Below the pieces are notes generated by a model. That model did no database searches. It worked only from the letters and a program-made list of their open reading frames with translations, and was not told the DNA's origin. From Helicobacter sp. NHP19-003 (lineage in GTDB: Bacteria > Campylobacterota > Campylobacteria > Campylobacterales > Helicobacteraceae): a stretch of 64,000 nucleotides of DNA. Shown piece after piece: positions 1-9,073 of this stretch. Position 1 is the stretch's first letter, and each line of letters opens with the position of its first letter. A program made the translations under genes and the position numbers. Where the stretch lies: positions 62,001 to 126,000 of the forward strand of contig NZ_AP024814.1 in NCBI RefSeq assembly GCF_019703305.1, written 5' to 3'.

Positions 1-980
1 TTCACGAACTCGGGCATTTTAGTGTGGCAAAGGCTTGCAAGATTAGGGTAGAAGTCTTTAGCCTTGGCTTTGGAACAAAACTCTTTAAAAAAACCTATGG
101 CGGCACTGAATACGCTTTTTCTTTAATCCCGCTTGGAGGGTATGTGAGCCTACAACAAGAAGGCGATAGGGGGTATCTCTCTAAGCCCATTTGGCAAAAG
201 AGTTTGGTCTTGCTAGGTGGTCCGCTCTTTAATTTTTTGCTTGCGCTCATTTTATGCGTCTTTTTAGCCCTCTTGCCTCAAGAACGGCTAGAGCCCATCG
301 TGGGGCAAGTTCTACCCAACATGCCCGCCACAAATGCGCTTCAGGTGGGCGATCGCATTCTAGCCCTTAACCACACACCCATAAACAGCTTTGAAGACTT
401 GCAAAAAGCGGTGAAAAACTCTAAGGGCTTGTCTGTGGTGCTGAGGCTACAAAGGGGGGATAAAACCCTAAGCCTCCCCCTGAAGCTTAAAAAAATACCC
501 ACTAAAGATGTGTTCAACCAACCCACTTCTATCAAAGTGCTCGGCATTAAACCACAGGACAAGACTTTTTATTTTCACTACACCCCCCTGCAAGCCCTAG
601 AGCACGCCCTTGCACAATGCGCCCATTTAATTGCCCTTACTTATCAGGGACTTTTAAAGCTTGTGGAGGGCATTGTTCCCCTGTCTAATGTCAGCTCGGT
701 GGTGGGGATTGTGGGCTTTTTAGCCAAACAAAGCGGGCTAGAAATGTGGTTACTTAGCGTGGGTTTTATCTCTATCAATCTAGGGATATTAAACCTACTA
801 CCCATCCCCCTGCTTGATGGCGGACAGCTTGTATTGCTGTGGGTGGAGAAGCTTAGCCGCTACACCTTTAAAGAATCCCAAATACGCCTACTCAATGCGC
901 TAGGCTTTGCCTTTTTGGGCGCACTCTTGGGACTCGGGCTGTTTAACGACTTGGCGGCCATGTTTGCAAAGCCTGCTTAA
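1..980 (+). CDS. rseP: Site-2 intramembrane zinc metalloprotease, RseP/RIP family (5' end outside window)
   Basis: The reading frame is open from the left edge, so the gene is 5'-truncated by the window. The first codons (3-17) read H-E-L-G-H, the HExxH zinc site of site-2 proteases. A PDZ-like segment follows at about 300-500, and near 790-825 comes the second catalytic motif, N-L-L-P-I-P-L-L-D-G-G, between hydrophobic helices. The family cleaves transmembrane proteins, such as anti-sigma factors and signal-peptide remnants, in the inner membrane. A GTG at position 24 lies after the HExxH motif and cannot be the start. The 3' end overlaps the convergent maf gene by 38 bases. Confidence 0.93.
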   Translation, partial: HELGHFSVAKACKIRVEVFSLGFGTKLFKKTYGGTEYAFSLIPLGGYVSLQQEGDRGYLSKPIWQKSLVLLGGPLFNFLLALILCVFLALLPQERLEPIVGQVLPNMPATNALQVGDRILALNHTPINSFEDLQKAVKNSKGLSVVLRLQRGDKTLSLPLKLKKIPTKDVFNQPTSIKVLGIKPQDKTFYFHYTPLQALEHALAQCAHLIALTYQGLLKLVEGIVPLSNVSSVVGIVGFLAKQSGLEMWLLSVGFISINLGILNLLPIPLLDGGQLVLLWVEKLSRYTFKESQIRLLNALGFAFLGALLGLGLFNDLAAMFAKPA

Positions 981-2862
981 TCACCTCCATCACGCAGTCA
1001 ATCCCCCCAGCCAAAGAGAAGAGCCAGTATTTGTGGGCGTAAATCCAATCTAGCTGTTTGGCTTGCAATTCTTCTTTTGTGGGTGTGGGCTTCACCACGA
1101 TTTTGGCAATGTCTAATTCTTGGTGAAAAATATAGGATTGGATCGCATCGTTGAAGCAATAATTAAATTCAGGTTCGTCAAACAAGCTTTTAATGTCGTT
1201 GATTTTTTGACTCAAGTCCTCCAATTTCTCTAAATCCAAACTCTCTAATTCCCCTTTAGCGTTCAACTTTTCCACATGCTCTAAGAAGGGGGCGACTTCT
1301 AAAAACAGCTCTTCAATGCGTTCTTTGCACCGCTTGGAGTAGTCCAGCACATCTAGGCACATTTCGTGCGCCTCTTTTAAGTTCTTTGCGCTGACTTCGG
1401 GGCTTGGGGGGGTGAGTTTTAGGGGGGTTTTAACCACAAGTTTGCAATCAGAGCGCACCCGCTCGATCGCCTCTTTAAAGGGCAATTCCAGCGTGCCCTG
1501 TATGCGCGCCCCCCCTTCTGTGGCATTGATGACCTCCAGCTTGTAGGGGGTGTGGTAAATGTCCTTTTCAAAGAAATCTAAAAAGAGCTTCCATATCCTT
1601 GTGGTTTCCACGACCCCCCGCCCCCCATAAGCGGGTGTGAAGACCTTAGCCCCTGTTTCTTTAGGGGAAATCTCTTCAGCCCCATACAAAGCCCCATCGG
1701 CGTGGCTGTGTCCATTTGCCCCAAAGCTCAAATCCTGCCCGATGAAAATGCAACGCTCAAAACGGGCATGCACCACAAGCTCGTAAGCCATGTTTGCCGC
1801 GCTCATGCCAATGCCTAAATAGCCATACTCGTGCAAGCCAAACAAACTTGTGTAGCCAAAGGGGCGTAGGCTAAATTGCTTTGTGCCTTTGGTGATGGCT
1901 TGGTGTAATTTGGGGTGCACAATGGAAGTGATGGCAAAAATCACCCCTTCCTGCGCCTCCTTGGGGGTGTCGGTGTAAAACTTAGCAGTCGCCTCCACCC
2001 TCTCTAAGGAAAAGACCAAATCGGGCTTGATGCCTTCTTTAGCTAAAATGGGAAAAGACGCATCTATGCAAAAAAGTGTGGCGTAGGGGGCGATTTCTTT
2101 AAGTAGGGGAAGTTGTTTGTTTAAACTAGGCCCTGTGGAAATAATGATCGCCGTGTTGTGTGTGGCATTGCGCTGTTTTAGACTGCTTAGCAAGTTTAGC
2201 AAGGTCGGGCTTTTTAGCACGAAAGGCAAATTTTGCACATGGTGCTTGATGCCGATGATCGCATCCCTTGCGTCATTACCCACGCCGATGGCGGCGTTTT
2301 CTAGGGCTTTGGTGAAGTCCAAATGAATGCGCTGGATGTCCTCTAAATAGCGCTCGTAGTAGGGGTAGGTGATGTGCAGCTCAAAGACCTTAGCATACAA
2401 ACACGCCTTTTTATCCATGTTGAGTAAAGACGCGAGCATTTGGTAAGAACACGCACTTTGCAAGAGAAAGATCAAGCGGTCGGTTTTGATCTCTTCGGCA
2501 AAGTCTAAGAGATTGAAGATGATGAATAAAATTTCAATCTCGGGCTCAATGATGACGATGCGTTTGATTTGTTCGTAAGCGAGCAAGAGTCGAAACAACA
2601 CACCATTACCCGCCCCGTAAAAATACAAATAGGGAGTGTAAGCATAAGGGCTTAGGTCTTTAAATTTTTGTAGGTTTTCCTCTAGGGGTTTGTGGGCGAA
2701 AATCGGGGTGTTGGTGTCGGTGTCTATGATGTTGAAGTCATCTTGTTGCATGAAGACTTCATACTTGTGATTGCCCTGCACCCTTAAAAGGCGTGCGGCT
2801 AAAAGGGGGTCTTTTAGCTTAAGAACCTCTAGGTTGCGCTCATATAGCGATGGCATGCCCAC
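943..2862 (-). CDS. maf: Motility accessory factor (Maf/DUF115) flagellin glycosyltransferase
   Basis: The 639-residue protein matches the DUF115/Maf family, which transfers nonulosonic acids such as pseudaminic acid onto flagellin in Helicobacter and Campylobacter. A glycine-rich segment (Y-G-A-G-N-G, about residue 83) followed by I-I-E-P-E looks like the family's nucleotide-sugar-binding Rossmann part. A second such region begins near A-I-I-I-S-T-G-P-S-L, about residue 240. The GTG start at 2862 shares its G with the flaB stop codon (taGTG); ATG at 2856 is an alternative. Position directly behind flaB, as in H. pylori, fits co-expression of flagellin and its glycosylating enzyme. Confidence 0.9.
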   Translation of the reverse strand: MGMPSLYERNLEVLKLKDPLLAARLLRVQGNHKYEVFMQQDDFNIIDTDTNTPIFAHKPLEENLQKFKDLSPYAYTPYLYFYGAGNGVLFRLLLAYEQIKRIVIIEPEIEILFIIFNLLDFAEEIKTDRLIFLLQSACSYQMLASLLNMDKKACLYAKVFELHITYPYYERYLEDIQRIHLDFTKALENAAIGVGNDARDAIIGIKHHVQNLPFVLKSPTLLNLLSSLKQRNATHNTAIIISTGPSLNKQLPLLKEIAPYATLFCIDASFPILAKEGIKPDLVFSLERVEATAKFYTDTPKEAQEGVIFAITSIVHPKLHQAITKGTKQFSLRPFGYTSLFGLHEYGYLGIGMSAANMAYELVVHARFERCIFIGQDLSFGANGHSHADGALYGAEEISPKETGAKVFTPAYGGRGVVETTRIWKLFLDFFEKDIYHTPYKLEVINATEGGARIQGTLELPFKEAIERVRSDCKLVVKTPLKLTPPSPEVSAKNLKEAHEMCLDVLDYSKRCKERIEELFLEVAPFLEHVEKLNAKGELESLDLEKLEDLSQKINDIKSLFDEPEFNYCFNDAIQSYIFHQELDIAKIVVKPTPTKEELQAKQLDWIYAHKYWLFSLAGGIDCVMEVIKQALQTWPPSR

Positions 2863-4406
2863 TATTGCAAGAGTCGTAGGACATTTTGTTGCACTGCATT
2901 GGCCTGGGCCATCGCAAAACTGCCCGATTGTGCCAAGATGTTGTATTTGGAGAAGCTCGCACTCTCTTCGGCAAAGTCCACATCTCTAATTTGCGATTCG
3001 GCAGCCTTCACATTAACCTGTGTAACAGAGATGTTGTTGATGGTGGTCACCAGCTCCATTTGCACCGAACCTAAATCCGAGCGGATCTTATCTAATTGTG
3101 TGCGTGCGCTCTCGGCCATGTCCATCACCACCATCGCCCCACGCAAGCTCGTTACACCCGCCCCGATGCCCTTAAAGTTTAACTTGGCTTGGGCGGCATT
3201 GGCGTTGCCCCCGCTGGCACTCGCCACATTGGCATCAAAGACCCCCCGAATGGCGCGCAAATTCACGGTGTACTCGGCAATCCCCTGCGCAGAGTGTAGT
3301 CCGATGTGGCTGTAGTTGATCCCACTGATGGCAATGTCCCTAGCGTCTTGTTTGATCAAGGTCAAGCGTCCCACGATGGCGTGCGCATTGCCTGAAATGC
3401 CTACAAAATTCCCTCCCCCAAAAACATGGCCGGAAGCGCTGAGGGCATGTACAGAAATGGCGCGCCCATCTGTGGATTTTAAATTAATGCGCCCTGAAAT
3501 GTCGATGTAGGCTTCTACACCCGTGCGCTCCCTTACAGAGTTTATGGCGTTGATGAGTCGCCCATCGCGGTCGTTTCTCTTTACATCATTAATATTGCCG
3601 ATGAGCACTCCATTGATGGTGAGTCCTCTCACTGTGCCCGATTGTACTGCCACCCCCCCTGTACCTATCACTGTGGCCGTGGCGCGCACGCCTAGAGTGT
3701 TGGAGTTCTTGTTGATCACCTCAACCAATGCCCCAAGTCCCGTGCCTGCACTTGTTGAAATCTTAACCGATTCTAATTTAAAGTCATTCACACCATTGGC
3801 CTGTTTAAAGTTCAGGGTAACTTCTTGCAGGTTGTGCGCCCCCGCGCTCACCTCCATGCCATCGCGATCCATCCCTGAGGTTTCAAAGCGCACATGTCCG
3901 ATTTTATCCGAGCCTGTGGGACCAATGGAGGCTTTGATCGTGGTGTTGGAATACGCCCCGATTTGGAACTCTTTGTTGGAGAAACTGCCTGCCAAGAGTT
4001 GTTGCCCGTTAAAGCTGGTCGTGTTGGCGATGTTGTCTAGCTCTTCTAAGAGTCGCAAAATGTCGCTTTGCAATGCTTTTCTTGTTTCTGTAGTTTGGCC
4101 ATCTTGTGCGGCTTGTACGGCCTTGGTTTTCACCGTGTCTAGGATTTTGATCTGCTCGTCCATCGCCTTGTCGGCAGTTTGGACGATCCCGATCGCATCG
4201 TTTGCATTTTTGATGGCTTGTCCCAAACTTGCGCTTTGGCTGCGCAAACTATCGGCAATCGCCATCCCTGAAGCGTCATCCGCTGCTTTGTTGATGCGTA
4301 ACCCAGAGCTCAACTTCTCTAAAGAGCTCGCCAAATCTCTGTTGTTACGCACCCCGATGGTGTGCGCGTTTAAAGCCGCGACATTAGTGTTGATCCGAAA
4401 ACTCAT
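2862..4406 (-). CDS. flaB: Flagellin B (minor flagellin)
   Basis: At 514 residues this is the usual size of Helicobacter FlaB. It begins [12 protein letters not shown] and has the conserved D0/D1 helices at both ends: [16 protein letters not shown] near residues 33-48 and [14 protein letters not shown] at the C-terminus. The variable D2/D3 centre carries the surface and glycosylation sites. FlaB is exported by the flagellar secretion system and polymerises near the hook. A sigma-54 promoter lies at 4444-4458, and an AAGGA ribosome site precedes the ATG. It is divergent from topA and followed without a gap by maf. Confidence 0.97.
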   Translation of the reverse strand: MSFRINTNVAALNAHTIGVRNNRDLASSLEKLSSGLRINKAADDASGMAIADSLRSQSASLGQAIKNANDAIGIVQTADKAMDEQIKILDTVKTKAVQAAQDGQTTETRKALQSDILRLLEELDNIANTTSFNGQQLLAGSFSNKEFQIGAYSNTTIKASIGPTGSDKIGHVRFETSGMDRDGMEVSAGAHNLQEVTLNFKQANGVNDFKLESVKISTSAGTGLGALVEVINKNSNTLGVRATATVIGTGGVAVQSGTVRGLTINGVLIGNINDVKRNDRDGRLINAINSVRERTGVEAYIDISGRINLKSTDGRAISVHALSASGHVFGGGNFVGISGNAHAIVGRLTLIKQDARDIAISGINYSHIGLHSAQGIAEYTVNLRAIRGVFDANVASASGGNANAAQAKLNFKGIGAGVTSLRGAMVVMDMAESARTQLDKIRSDLGSVQMELVTTINNISVTQVNVKAAESQIRDVDFAEESASFSKYNILAQSGSFAMAQANAVQQNVLRLLQ

Positions 4407-4443
4407 CTTTGCATCCTTTGCTAATTGTTATGCCCACAACTAA

Positions 4444-4458
4444 GCAAGGGTTGTTCCA
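4444..4458 (-). promoter_or_regulatory. Sigma-54 (RpoN) promoter of flaB
   Basis: On the minus strand the sequence reads TGGAAC-N5-TTGC, with the invariant GG and GC dinucleotides at the correct 12-base offset. The -12 element is 38 bases before the flaB ATG. H. pylori flaB is RpoN-dependent, so this agrees with known regulation. Confidence 0.88.
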
Positions 4459-4504
4459 CTTTTGAGAGTGCGGATTTTAAGCAATAAATCCCTTAAACAT
4501 GTTC

Positions 4505-4510
4505 TATAAT
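4505..4510 (+). promoter_or_regulatory. Probable sigma-70 -10 element of topA
   Basis: A perfect TATAAT lies 38 bases before the topA ATG. No convincing -35 hexamer is visible, which is usual for Helicobacter vegetative promoters. Confidence 0.6.
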
Positions 4511-4548
4511 GCTAGGGATAGTTAGAAATTCCACATAAAGAGTTTTGC

Positions 4549-6822
4549 ATGCAAAAAAAGCTCATCGTTGTAGAATCCCCCACCAAAGCCAAGACCATCG
4601 CTAACTTTCTGGACTCCAGCTACCAAGTCATCGCGTCCAAAGGGCATGTGCGGGATTTAAGTAAATACGCCATGGGGATCAGCATCCAAGAGGACAAATT
4701 CTACCCCAAGTACGCCGTGTGTAAAGACCACGAAGACATTGTCGCCCAAATTTTAAGCCTCGCCAAAAGTGCGGCGCAAATTTACATCGCCACCGATGAG
4801 GACAGAGAGGGCGAGGCGATCGGTTATCACATCGCCTACTTGATCAAAGAACAGAACAACAAAACAAAAAAATCCAGTGCCACCCAAGAGATCGCCGAGC
4901 TAGAGAGCCAAACTGACCACCCTACCGATAACCCCGTTTTCACCCTCCCGCGCATCGTGTTTCACGAGATCACCAAATCCGCTATTTTGCACGCCCTAGA
5001 GAACCCCAAAACCCTAGACATCTATAAAATCAACGCCCAATTAGCAAGGCGGCTTTTGGATCGCATCGTGGGTTTTAGTTTAAGTTCTCTCTTGGCGCAT
5101 AAAATCTCAAGGGGCATGAGCGCAGGGCGGGTACAAAGTGCAGCACTTAAAATTGTGGTGGATCGGGAGCGCGAAATTAGGGCGTTTGAGCCCATCACTT
5201 ACTACAACATTGAGGGTGATTTTGAAGGCATCCACGCCAGCCTAGACACCTACAAGGGCGCGAAGGTGAAAAACCAAAGCCTTAGAGATAAAGAAGAAGC
5301 CCTAAACATATGCGCCTTCCTTAAAGAGCAGAGCTACCGCGTGCAAGAAGTGGTACAGAAAAACAAGACTTCTCCAAGTCCACCTCCCTTCATGACCTCC
5401 ACCTTGCAACAAAGTGCCTCTACAAATCTAGGCTATGGGCCCTCTAAAACGATGGGAATCGCCCAAAAACTCTACGAGGGCGTGGCGACCCCCGAGGGGG
5501 TGAGTGGGGTCATCACCTACATGCGCACAGACAGCCTAAACATCGCCAAAGAAGCCAAAGATGCGGCCAAAAACTACATCAAAGCCACTTATGGGGACAA
5601 GTATCTGCCCAAAACCTCCAAGGTCTACACTTCCAAAAACAAGGCTGCCCAAGAGGCGCACGAGGCGATCCGCCCCACGAATTTGAATTTCACCCCCCAA
5701 GTGGCTAAGGACTACTTAAAGCCCGAAGAGCATAAGCTCTACACTTTGATTTACCAACGCTTTTTAGCTTCGCAAATGGCGGATGCGCTCTTTGAGCAGC
5801 AAAGTGTGTGTGTGGGCTGTGCAGACGCAACTTTTAAAGCCAGCGGGCGTAAATTGGTCTTTGAGGGCTATTTAAAGGCGTTGCAAGAAAAAAGCGAGGA
5901 CAAACTCTTGCCCCCCCTGCAGGTGCAACAGCCGTTAGCTTTAAGCCACATCAACGCCAAAGAATGCAGCACCGAGGCCCCCCCCCGTTACTCGGAGGCA
6001 TCCTTAATCAAAACCCTAGAGAGTTTAGGCATCGGCAGGCCCAGCACCTATGCCCCCACCATCGCCCTTCTCATCAACCGCGACTATGTTGTGCTCGAGA
6101 AAAAGCAACTCGCCCCCACAGAGAGCGCCTTTGTGGTGGTGGGTATTTTAGAAAAGTACTTCACCAACATCGTAGACGCAGCTTTTAGTGCTAGTCTAGA
6201 GGACAAATTAGACGCGATCGCCAGCTCCAAAACTTCGTGGCAACAAATGCTGTTGGAGTTTTACACCCCCTTCATGCACCAAATCCAAGAGGGCAAGGAA
6301 CAAATTGTCTCCCAAAAGGTGAGCGTGCCGACAGGGCAGTTTTGCCCACAATGCGGGGCCCAGCTTGTGGAACGCAAGAGTCGCTTTGGGGCGTTTGTGG
6401 CGTGCAGTGCGTACCCAAAGTGCAAGTTCATCCAAGTCCCCCAAGAAAGCACAGGAGAACACTCCCCTTGTGAGAAATGCGGCGCACCCATGGTGTTTAA
6501 AAGGGGGCGCTTTGGGCAGTTTTTAGCGTGTAGTGCTTATCCTAAATGCAAGAATATCCGCCAAGAAACCCCCAAACAAGAGGACACGCTCGTTAAATGC
6601 CCCGAATGTGGGGGGCAGATTGTGCAAAAAAGGGGTAAGAAGGGGGGGTTTTATGGCTGCAACAACTACCCCACTTGCCGCTTTTTAACCAGCTACCCGC
6701 CTGTTGACAAGCCCTGCCCTGAGTGTGGGTATCTCATGGTCCATAAAGCCTACAAGAAAAAGCCCAGTGTCAACACTTGTTTAAAGTGCAAGTTCAGCGA
6801 AGAAGTGGCGCAAGTTGTTTAA
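4549..6822 (+). CDS. topA: DNA topoisomerase I
   Basis: Type IA topoisomerase of 757 residues, relaxing negative supercoils. The Toprim domain begins V-V-E-S-P-T-K-A-K-T and holds the acidic T-D-E-D-R-E-G-E-A motif near residue 85. The active-site tyrosine is in T-Y-M-R-T-D-S near residue 325. Four C-terminal zinc ribbons follow from about residue 598, each with C-x-x-C pairs (C-P-Q-C, C-E-K-C, C-P-E-C, C-P-E-C). The gene carries an uninterrupted C9 run at 5978-5986 in the conserved E-A-P-P-R-Y segment, and it remains in frame. It is divergent from flaB, as in H. pylori. Confidence 0.97.
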   Translation: MQKKLIVVESPTKAKTIANFLDSSYQVIASKGHVRDLSKYAMGISIQEDKFYPKYAVCKDHEDIVAQILSLAKSAAQIYIATDEDREGEAIGYHIAYLIKEQNNKTKKSSATQEIAELESQTDHPTDNPVFTLPRIVFHEITKSAILHALENPKTLDIYKINAQLARRLLDRIVGFSLSSLLAHKISRGMSAGRVQSAALKIVVDREREIRAFEPITYYNIEGDFEGIHASLDTYKGAKVKNQSLRDKEEALNICAFLKEQSYRVQEVVQKNKTSPSPPPFMTSTLQQSASTNLGYGPSKTMGIAQKLYEGVATPEGVSGVITYMRTDSLNIAKEAKDAAKNYIKATYGDKYLPKTSKVYTSKNKAAQEAHEAIRPTNLNFTPQVAKDYLKPEEHKLYTLIYQRFLASQMADALFEQQSVCVGCADATFKASGRKLVFEGYLKALQEKSEDKLLPPLQVQQPLALSHINAKECSTEAPPRYSEASLIKTLESLGIGRPSTYAPTIALLINRDYVVLEKKQLAPTESAFVVVGILEKYFTNIVDAAFSASLEDKLDAIASSKTSWQQMLLEFYTPFMHQIQEGKEQIVSQKVSVPTGQFCPQCGAQLVERKSRFGAFVACSAYPKCKFIQVPQESTGEHSPCEKCGAPMVFKRGRFGQFLACSAYPKCKNIRQETPKQEDTLVKCPECGGQIVQKRGKKGGFYGCNNYPTCRFLTSYPPVDKPCPECGYLMVHKAYKKKPSVNTCLKCKFSEEVAQVV

Positions 6823-7723
6823 TCCCATCTTTGGCCCACTCAAGTCCCGCCGCTTTGGGTGGTCCTTAGGCATTGATGTATCGGGGCAAACCAAGCAGTG
6901 CAATTTTGATTGTTTGTATTGCGAACTTGCCGCCAAAAAACCTCTAGAGCGCATGCAAGACACCATGCCCCCTACTTTCATTTTAAACGCCCTAAAAGCC
7001 GCCCTAGACAATCTCAACACCCCCTTAAGCGTTTGCACCACCACCGCCAATGGCGAGCCGACTTTATACCCGCATTTAAAAGAGCTGATTGTGGGTATGC
7101 AGGGCTTGATCCCTCAAGGGGTGCAGACCTTGATTTTAAGCAATGGCTCAAGGCTAGGCATTCTAGAGGTACAAGAGGCGTTGATGCACTATGACATTGT
7201 GAAGTTTTCTTTAGATGCCATTTGGCCAAAGGTTTTTAGCCGTGTGGATCGCCCGCATAAGGGCTTGTCTATAGGGCAGATTTTAAAGGGGATTTTGGAC
7301 TTCGCTCCGAAGTATCAAGGCTTTTTGGTGGCGGAGGTGCTCTTGGTGGCGGGGGTGAATGACAACCCCGCGCACATCAAGGACCTAGCGGATTTTTTAA
7401 GGCAAGTGCCCCATTTAGGACGCATAGACCTAAGCACAATCGATCGTCCCCCCGCACACAGAGCCAAGCCCCTAGAGCTTGCCAAGTTGCAGGAATTGAC
7501 TGCCCATTTTCAAGGTTTGCCCCTCAGTTTGCCACAACGGGTGTTGGAGCAAGCCCAAATCCCCAGCAGTAAAGAAGCGTTTTTGGAGTTATTGAGATGC
7601 CGCCCTTTGAGCGTGGAAGAGGCGCGTTGTTATTTGGGCGCAGGCCAACTGCAAGAGTTGCAAGAGGTGGGGGCTTTGCAAACCAAGCAGGTGGGGCAAA
7701 TGCATTTTTATTACCACTCCTAA
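6815..7723 (+). CDS. Radical SAM protein, conserved in Helicobacter
   Basis: This 302-residue protein carries the radical SAM 4Fe-4S motif C-N-F-D-C-L-Y-C near residue 28. The likely start is TTG at 6815, so it overlaps the last 8 bases of topA in another frame and is probably translated by coupling. A radical SAM gene also follows topA in H. pylori. The substrate is unknown. The N-terminal F-G-P-x-x-S-R-R-x-G-x-S-L-G-I pattern is shared by a group of uncharacterised bacterial and archaeal radical SAM enzymes, so only the cofactor chemistry is supported here. Confidence 0.85.
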   Translation: MFNPIFGPLKSRRFGWSLGIDVSGQTKQCNFDCLYCELAAKKPLERMQDTMPPTFILNALKAALDNLNTPLSVCTTTANGEPTLYPHLKELIVGMQGLIPQGVQTLILSNGSRLGILEVQEALMHYDIVKFSLDAIWPKVFSRVDRPHKGLSIGQILKGILDFAPKYQGFLVAEVLLVAGVNDNPAHIKDLADFLRQVPHLGRIDLSTIDRPPAHRAKPLELAKLQELTAHFQGLPLSLPQRVLEQAQIPSSKEAFLELLRCRPLSVEEARCYLGAGQLQELQEVGALQTKQVGQMHFYYHS

Positions 7724-7740
7724 GGTTACCTTATGTATGG

Positions 7741-7746
7741 TATAAT
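7741..7746 (+). promoter_or_regulatory. Extended -10 promoter of napB
   Basis: The sequence TATGG-TATAAT is 24 bases upstream of the napB ATG and is preceded by a TG-type extension. It starts immediately after the radical SAM gene, so napB and the following gene form a separate transcription unit. Confidence 0.6.
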
Positions 7747-7769
7747 CTCAAGAAATTTAAGGATGCTTC

Positions 7770-8363
7770 ATGAAAATACGCGCCTTGTTAGTGGCGGTGG
7801 CTCTCGTTGGTGGGCTTTACGCTTTAGAACACACTAACCACAAACCCAAAGAGGAAACCAAGGAGGCTCTGCTTAGCGACACGCAAATCGGGCTGAGAAA
7901 AGCCCCTCTAGAGAATGAACACGCGCTAGAGTTGCAAGATTACAGCTTCCATAAAAACCCTCCCGGCGAGAGCCAACGCTTTGAGCGCGCCTATGAGAAC
8001 GCCCCGCCCATGATCCCGCACGACACCACAGGACTGCTCCCCATCACCAAGGACAATAACCAGTGTCTAGGTTGCCACATGCCCGATGTCGCCCCCACGG
8101 TGGGCGCGACTCCCGTGCCCGCTTCACACTTATACGACTTTAGGCACAACCGCCCCACGCCCAACAACAGCGTGAGCGATGCCCGCTTTAACTGCACCCA
8201 GTGCCACGCCCCCCAAGCCAATGCCGCCCCGTTGGTGAAAAACAACTTCAGACCCGTGTTTAGCAATAAAAAGCTGGAGTTTCGCTCGGATTTTATGGAT
8301 GTGGTGGATGTGGGGGTGAAGGATTTAACCAAGACCAACAAGACGAAGACCAATTCTAAATAA
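7770..8363 (+). CDS. napB: Diheme cytochrome c, NapB-type subunit of periplasmic nitrate reductase (orphan)
   Basis: The 197-residue protein has a signal peptide at residues 1-18 and two CxxCH heme c sites, C-L-G-C-H near residue 95 and C-T-Q-C-H near 139. Conserved histidines between them are typical of NapB, for example P-A-S-H-L-Y and R-H-N-R-P. NapB passes electrons to the catalytic NapA. No napA, napG, napH, napF, napL or napD is present in this window, although these are usually adjacent. The C-terminus ends in a low-complexity T-K-T-N-K-T-K-T-N tail. The stop overlaps the next ATG (TAATG), so the two genes are coupled. Confidence 0.85.
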   Translation: MKIRALLVAVALVGGLYALEHTNHKPKEETKEALLSDTQIGLRKAPLENEHALELQDYSFHKNPPGESQRFERAYENAPPMIPHDTTGLLPITKDNNQCLGCHMPDVAPTVGATPVPASHLYDFRHNRPTPNNSVSDARFNCTQCHAPQANAAPLVKNNFRPVFSNKKLEFRSDFMDVVDVGVKDLTKTNKTKTNSK

Positions 8364-8794
8364 TGACTGCCGTCAAGACCTTTCAGTGCCTAAGCATGGT
8401 TGCCTTTTTTGGAGGCTGTTGGGTGGGCGTACCTAAAGATGTGGATGCCAAACTCCCCGACATAGACACCTTAAACGAATGTGGCGAGATGAAAAATGAA
8501 TGTGTGGGCAATAAAAATGGCGACATTGCCAAAGAGTCTAAGCCCGTGCATTATGGTGCTTTCCACGACATCTTTTTAGCGGGAGTCAAACTTGCGCATG
8601 GTGGAAAGTTTGCCCTGTCTGCCCTGCCCCCCACAGGTGCGGGCTACATCCCCTACAACCCGATGATGTACCCATCTTTCATGGGCATGTCCCCCTATGG
8701 CTATCCTATGGGCATGTATCCTATGGGCATGTATCCTATGGGCATGTATCCTATGATGGGGGGCATGCCCATGATGTATGGACCTTGGTGGTGA
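8363..8794 (+). CDS. Putative lipoprotein with Met/Tyr-rich PMGMY repeats
   Basis: I do not recognise this 143-residue protein. It has a short hydrophobic N-terminus ending in F-F-G-G-C at about residue 19, a possible though not canonical lipobox. The middle holds four further cysteines or acidic pairs, and the C-terminal third is rich in Gly, Met, Pro and Tyr with repeated P-M-G-M-Y units encoded by a 15-base tandem repeat (8702-8755). The start overlaps the napB stop, suggesting joint expression in the envelope. Methionine-rich repeats can bind copper in other proteins, but nothing here proves that. Confidence 0.7.
   Translation: MTAVKTFQCLSMVAFFGGCWVGVPKDVDAKLPDIDTLNECGEMKNECVGNKNGDIAKESKPVHYGAFHDIFLAGVKLAHGGKFALSALPPTGAGYIPYNPMMYPSFMGMSPYGYPMGMYPMGMYPMGMYPMMGGMPMMYGPWW
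8702..8755 (+). repeat. 15-bp tandem repeat coding for YPMGM
   Basis: The unit TATCCTATGGGCATG occurs in three perfect copies (8702-8716, 8717-8731, 8732-8746), followed by a partial fourth. The unit length is a multiple of three, so copy-number change would alter protein length without breaking the frame. Confidence 0.9.
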
Positions 8795-9073
8795 AATCAT
8801 CGATCGAATACAGCTAGCCACGATAGAAATGTTTCAATATAGGGCTTTGGGTGCAGGGCCGATTGTGGGTTCGTGCTGATGTCCGGTGGGAGTGTAGAAT
8901 CTTTTTACACTTAGGGGTAGAGGACACCCCAGCCAACAGAGCCAAAACACATGCCAAAGAAGAGTACATCTTGTGCCCAAGATGGGCAACAAGAACACAG
9001 CCCAGTGCGTGCAAGCCTACCTAAAAAGTTGCGCGATTCTTGCACAAACAAACTTGAATCCAGCCCATGCGTT
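8795..9073. other. Gap with possible degraded coding sequence
   Basis: These 279 bases hold no convincing gene. On the plus strand, short open pieces rich in charged residues and cysteine (for example from the ATG at 8978) run in different frames and end near the atoE stop. They read like remnants of a lost gene, but I cannot assign a family. Confidence 0.3.

Noticed and set aside
24-980. Start of rseP at GTG 24
   Set aside because: The catalytic HExxH lies before it (3-17), so the true start is outside the window.
3523-4443. Long open frame on the plus strand opposite flaB (306 codons)
   Set aside because: It is the antisense shadow of the flagellin gene; flaB has full family motifs, a promoter and a ribosome site.
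8814-9014. 66-codon minus-strand frame between the repeat protein gene and atoE
   Set aside because: His/Thr/Cys-rich with no ribosome site; more likely chance within degraded sequence.
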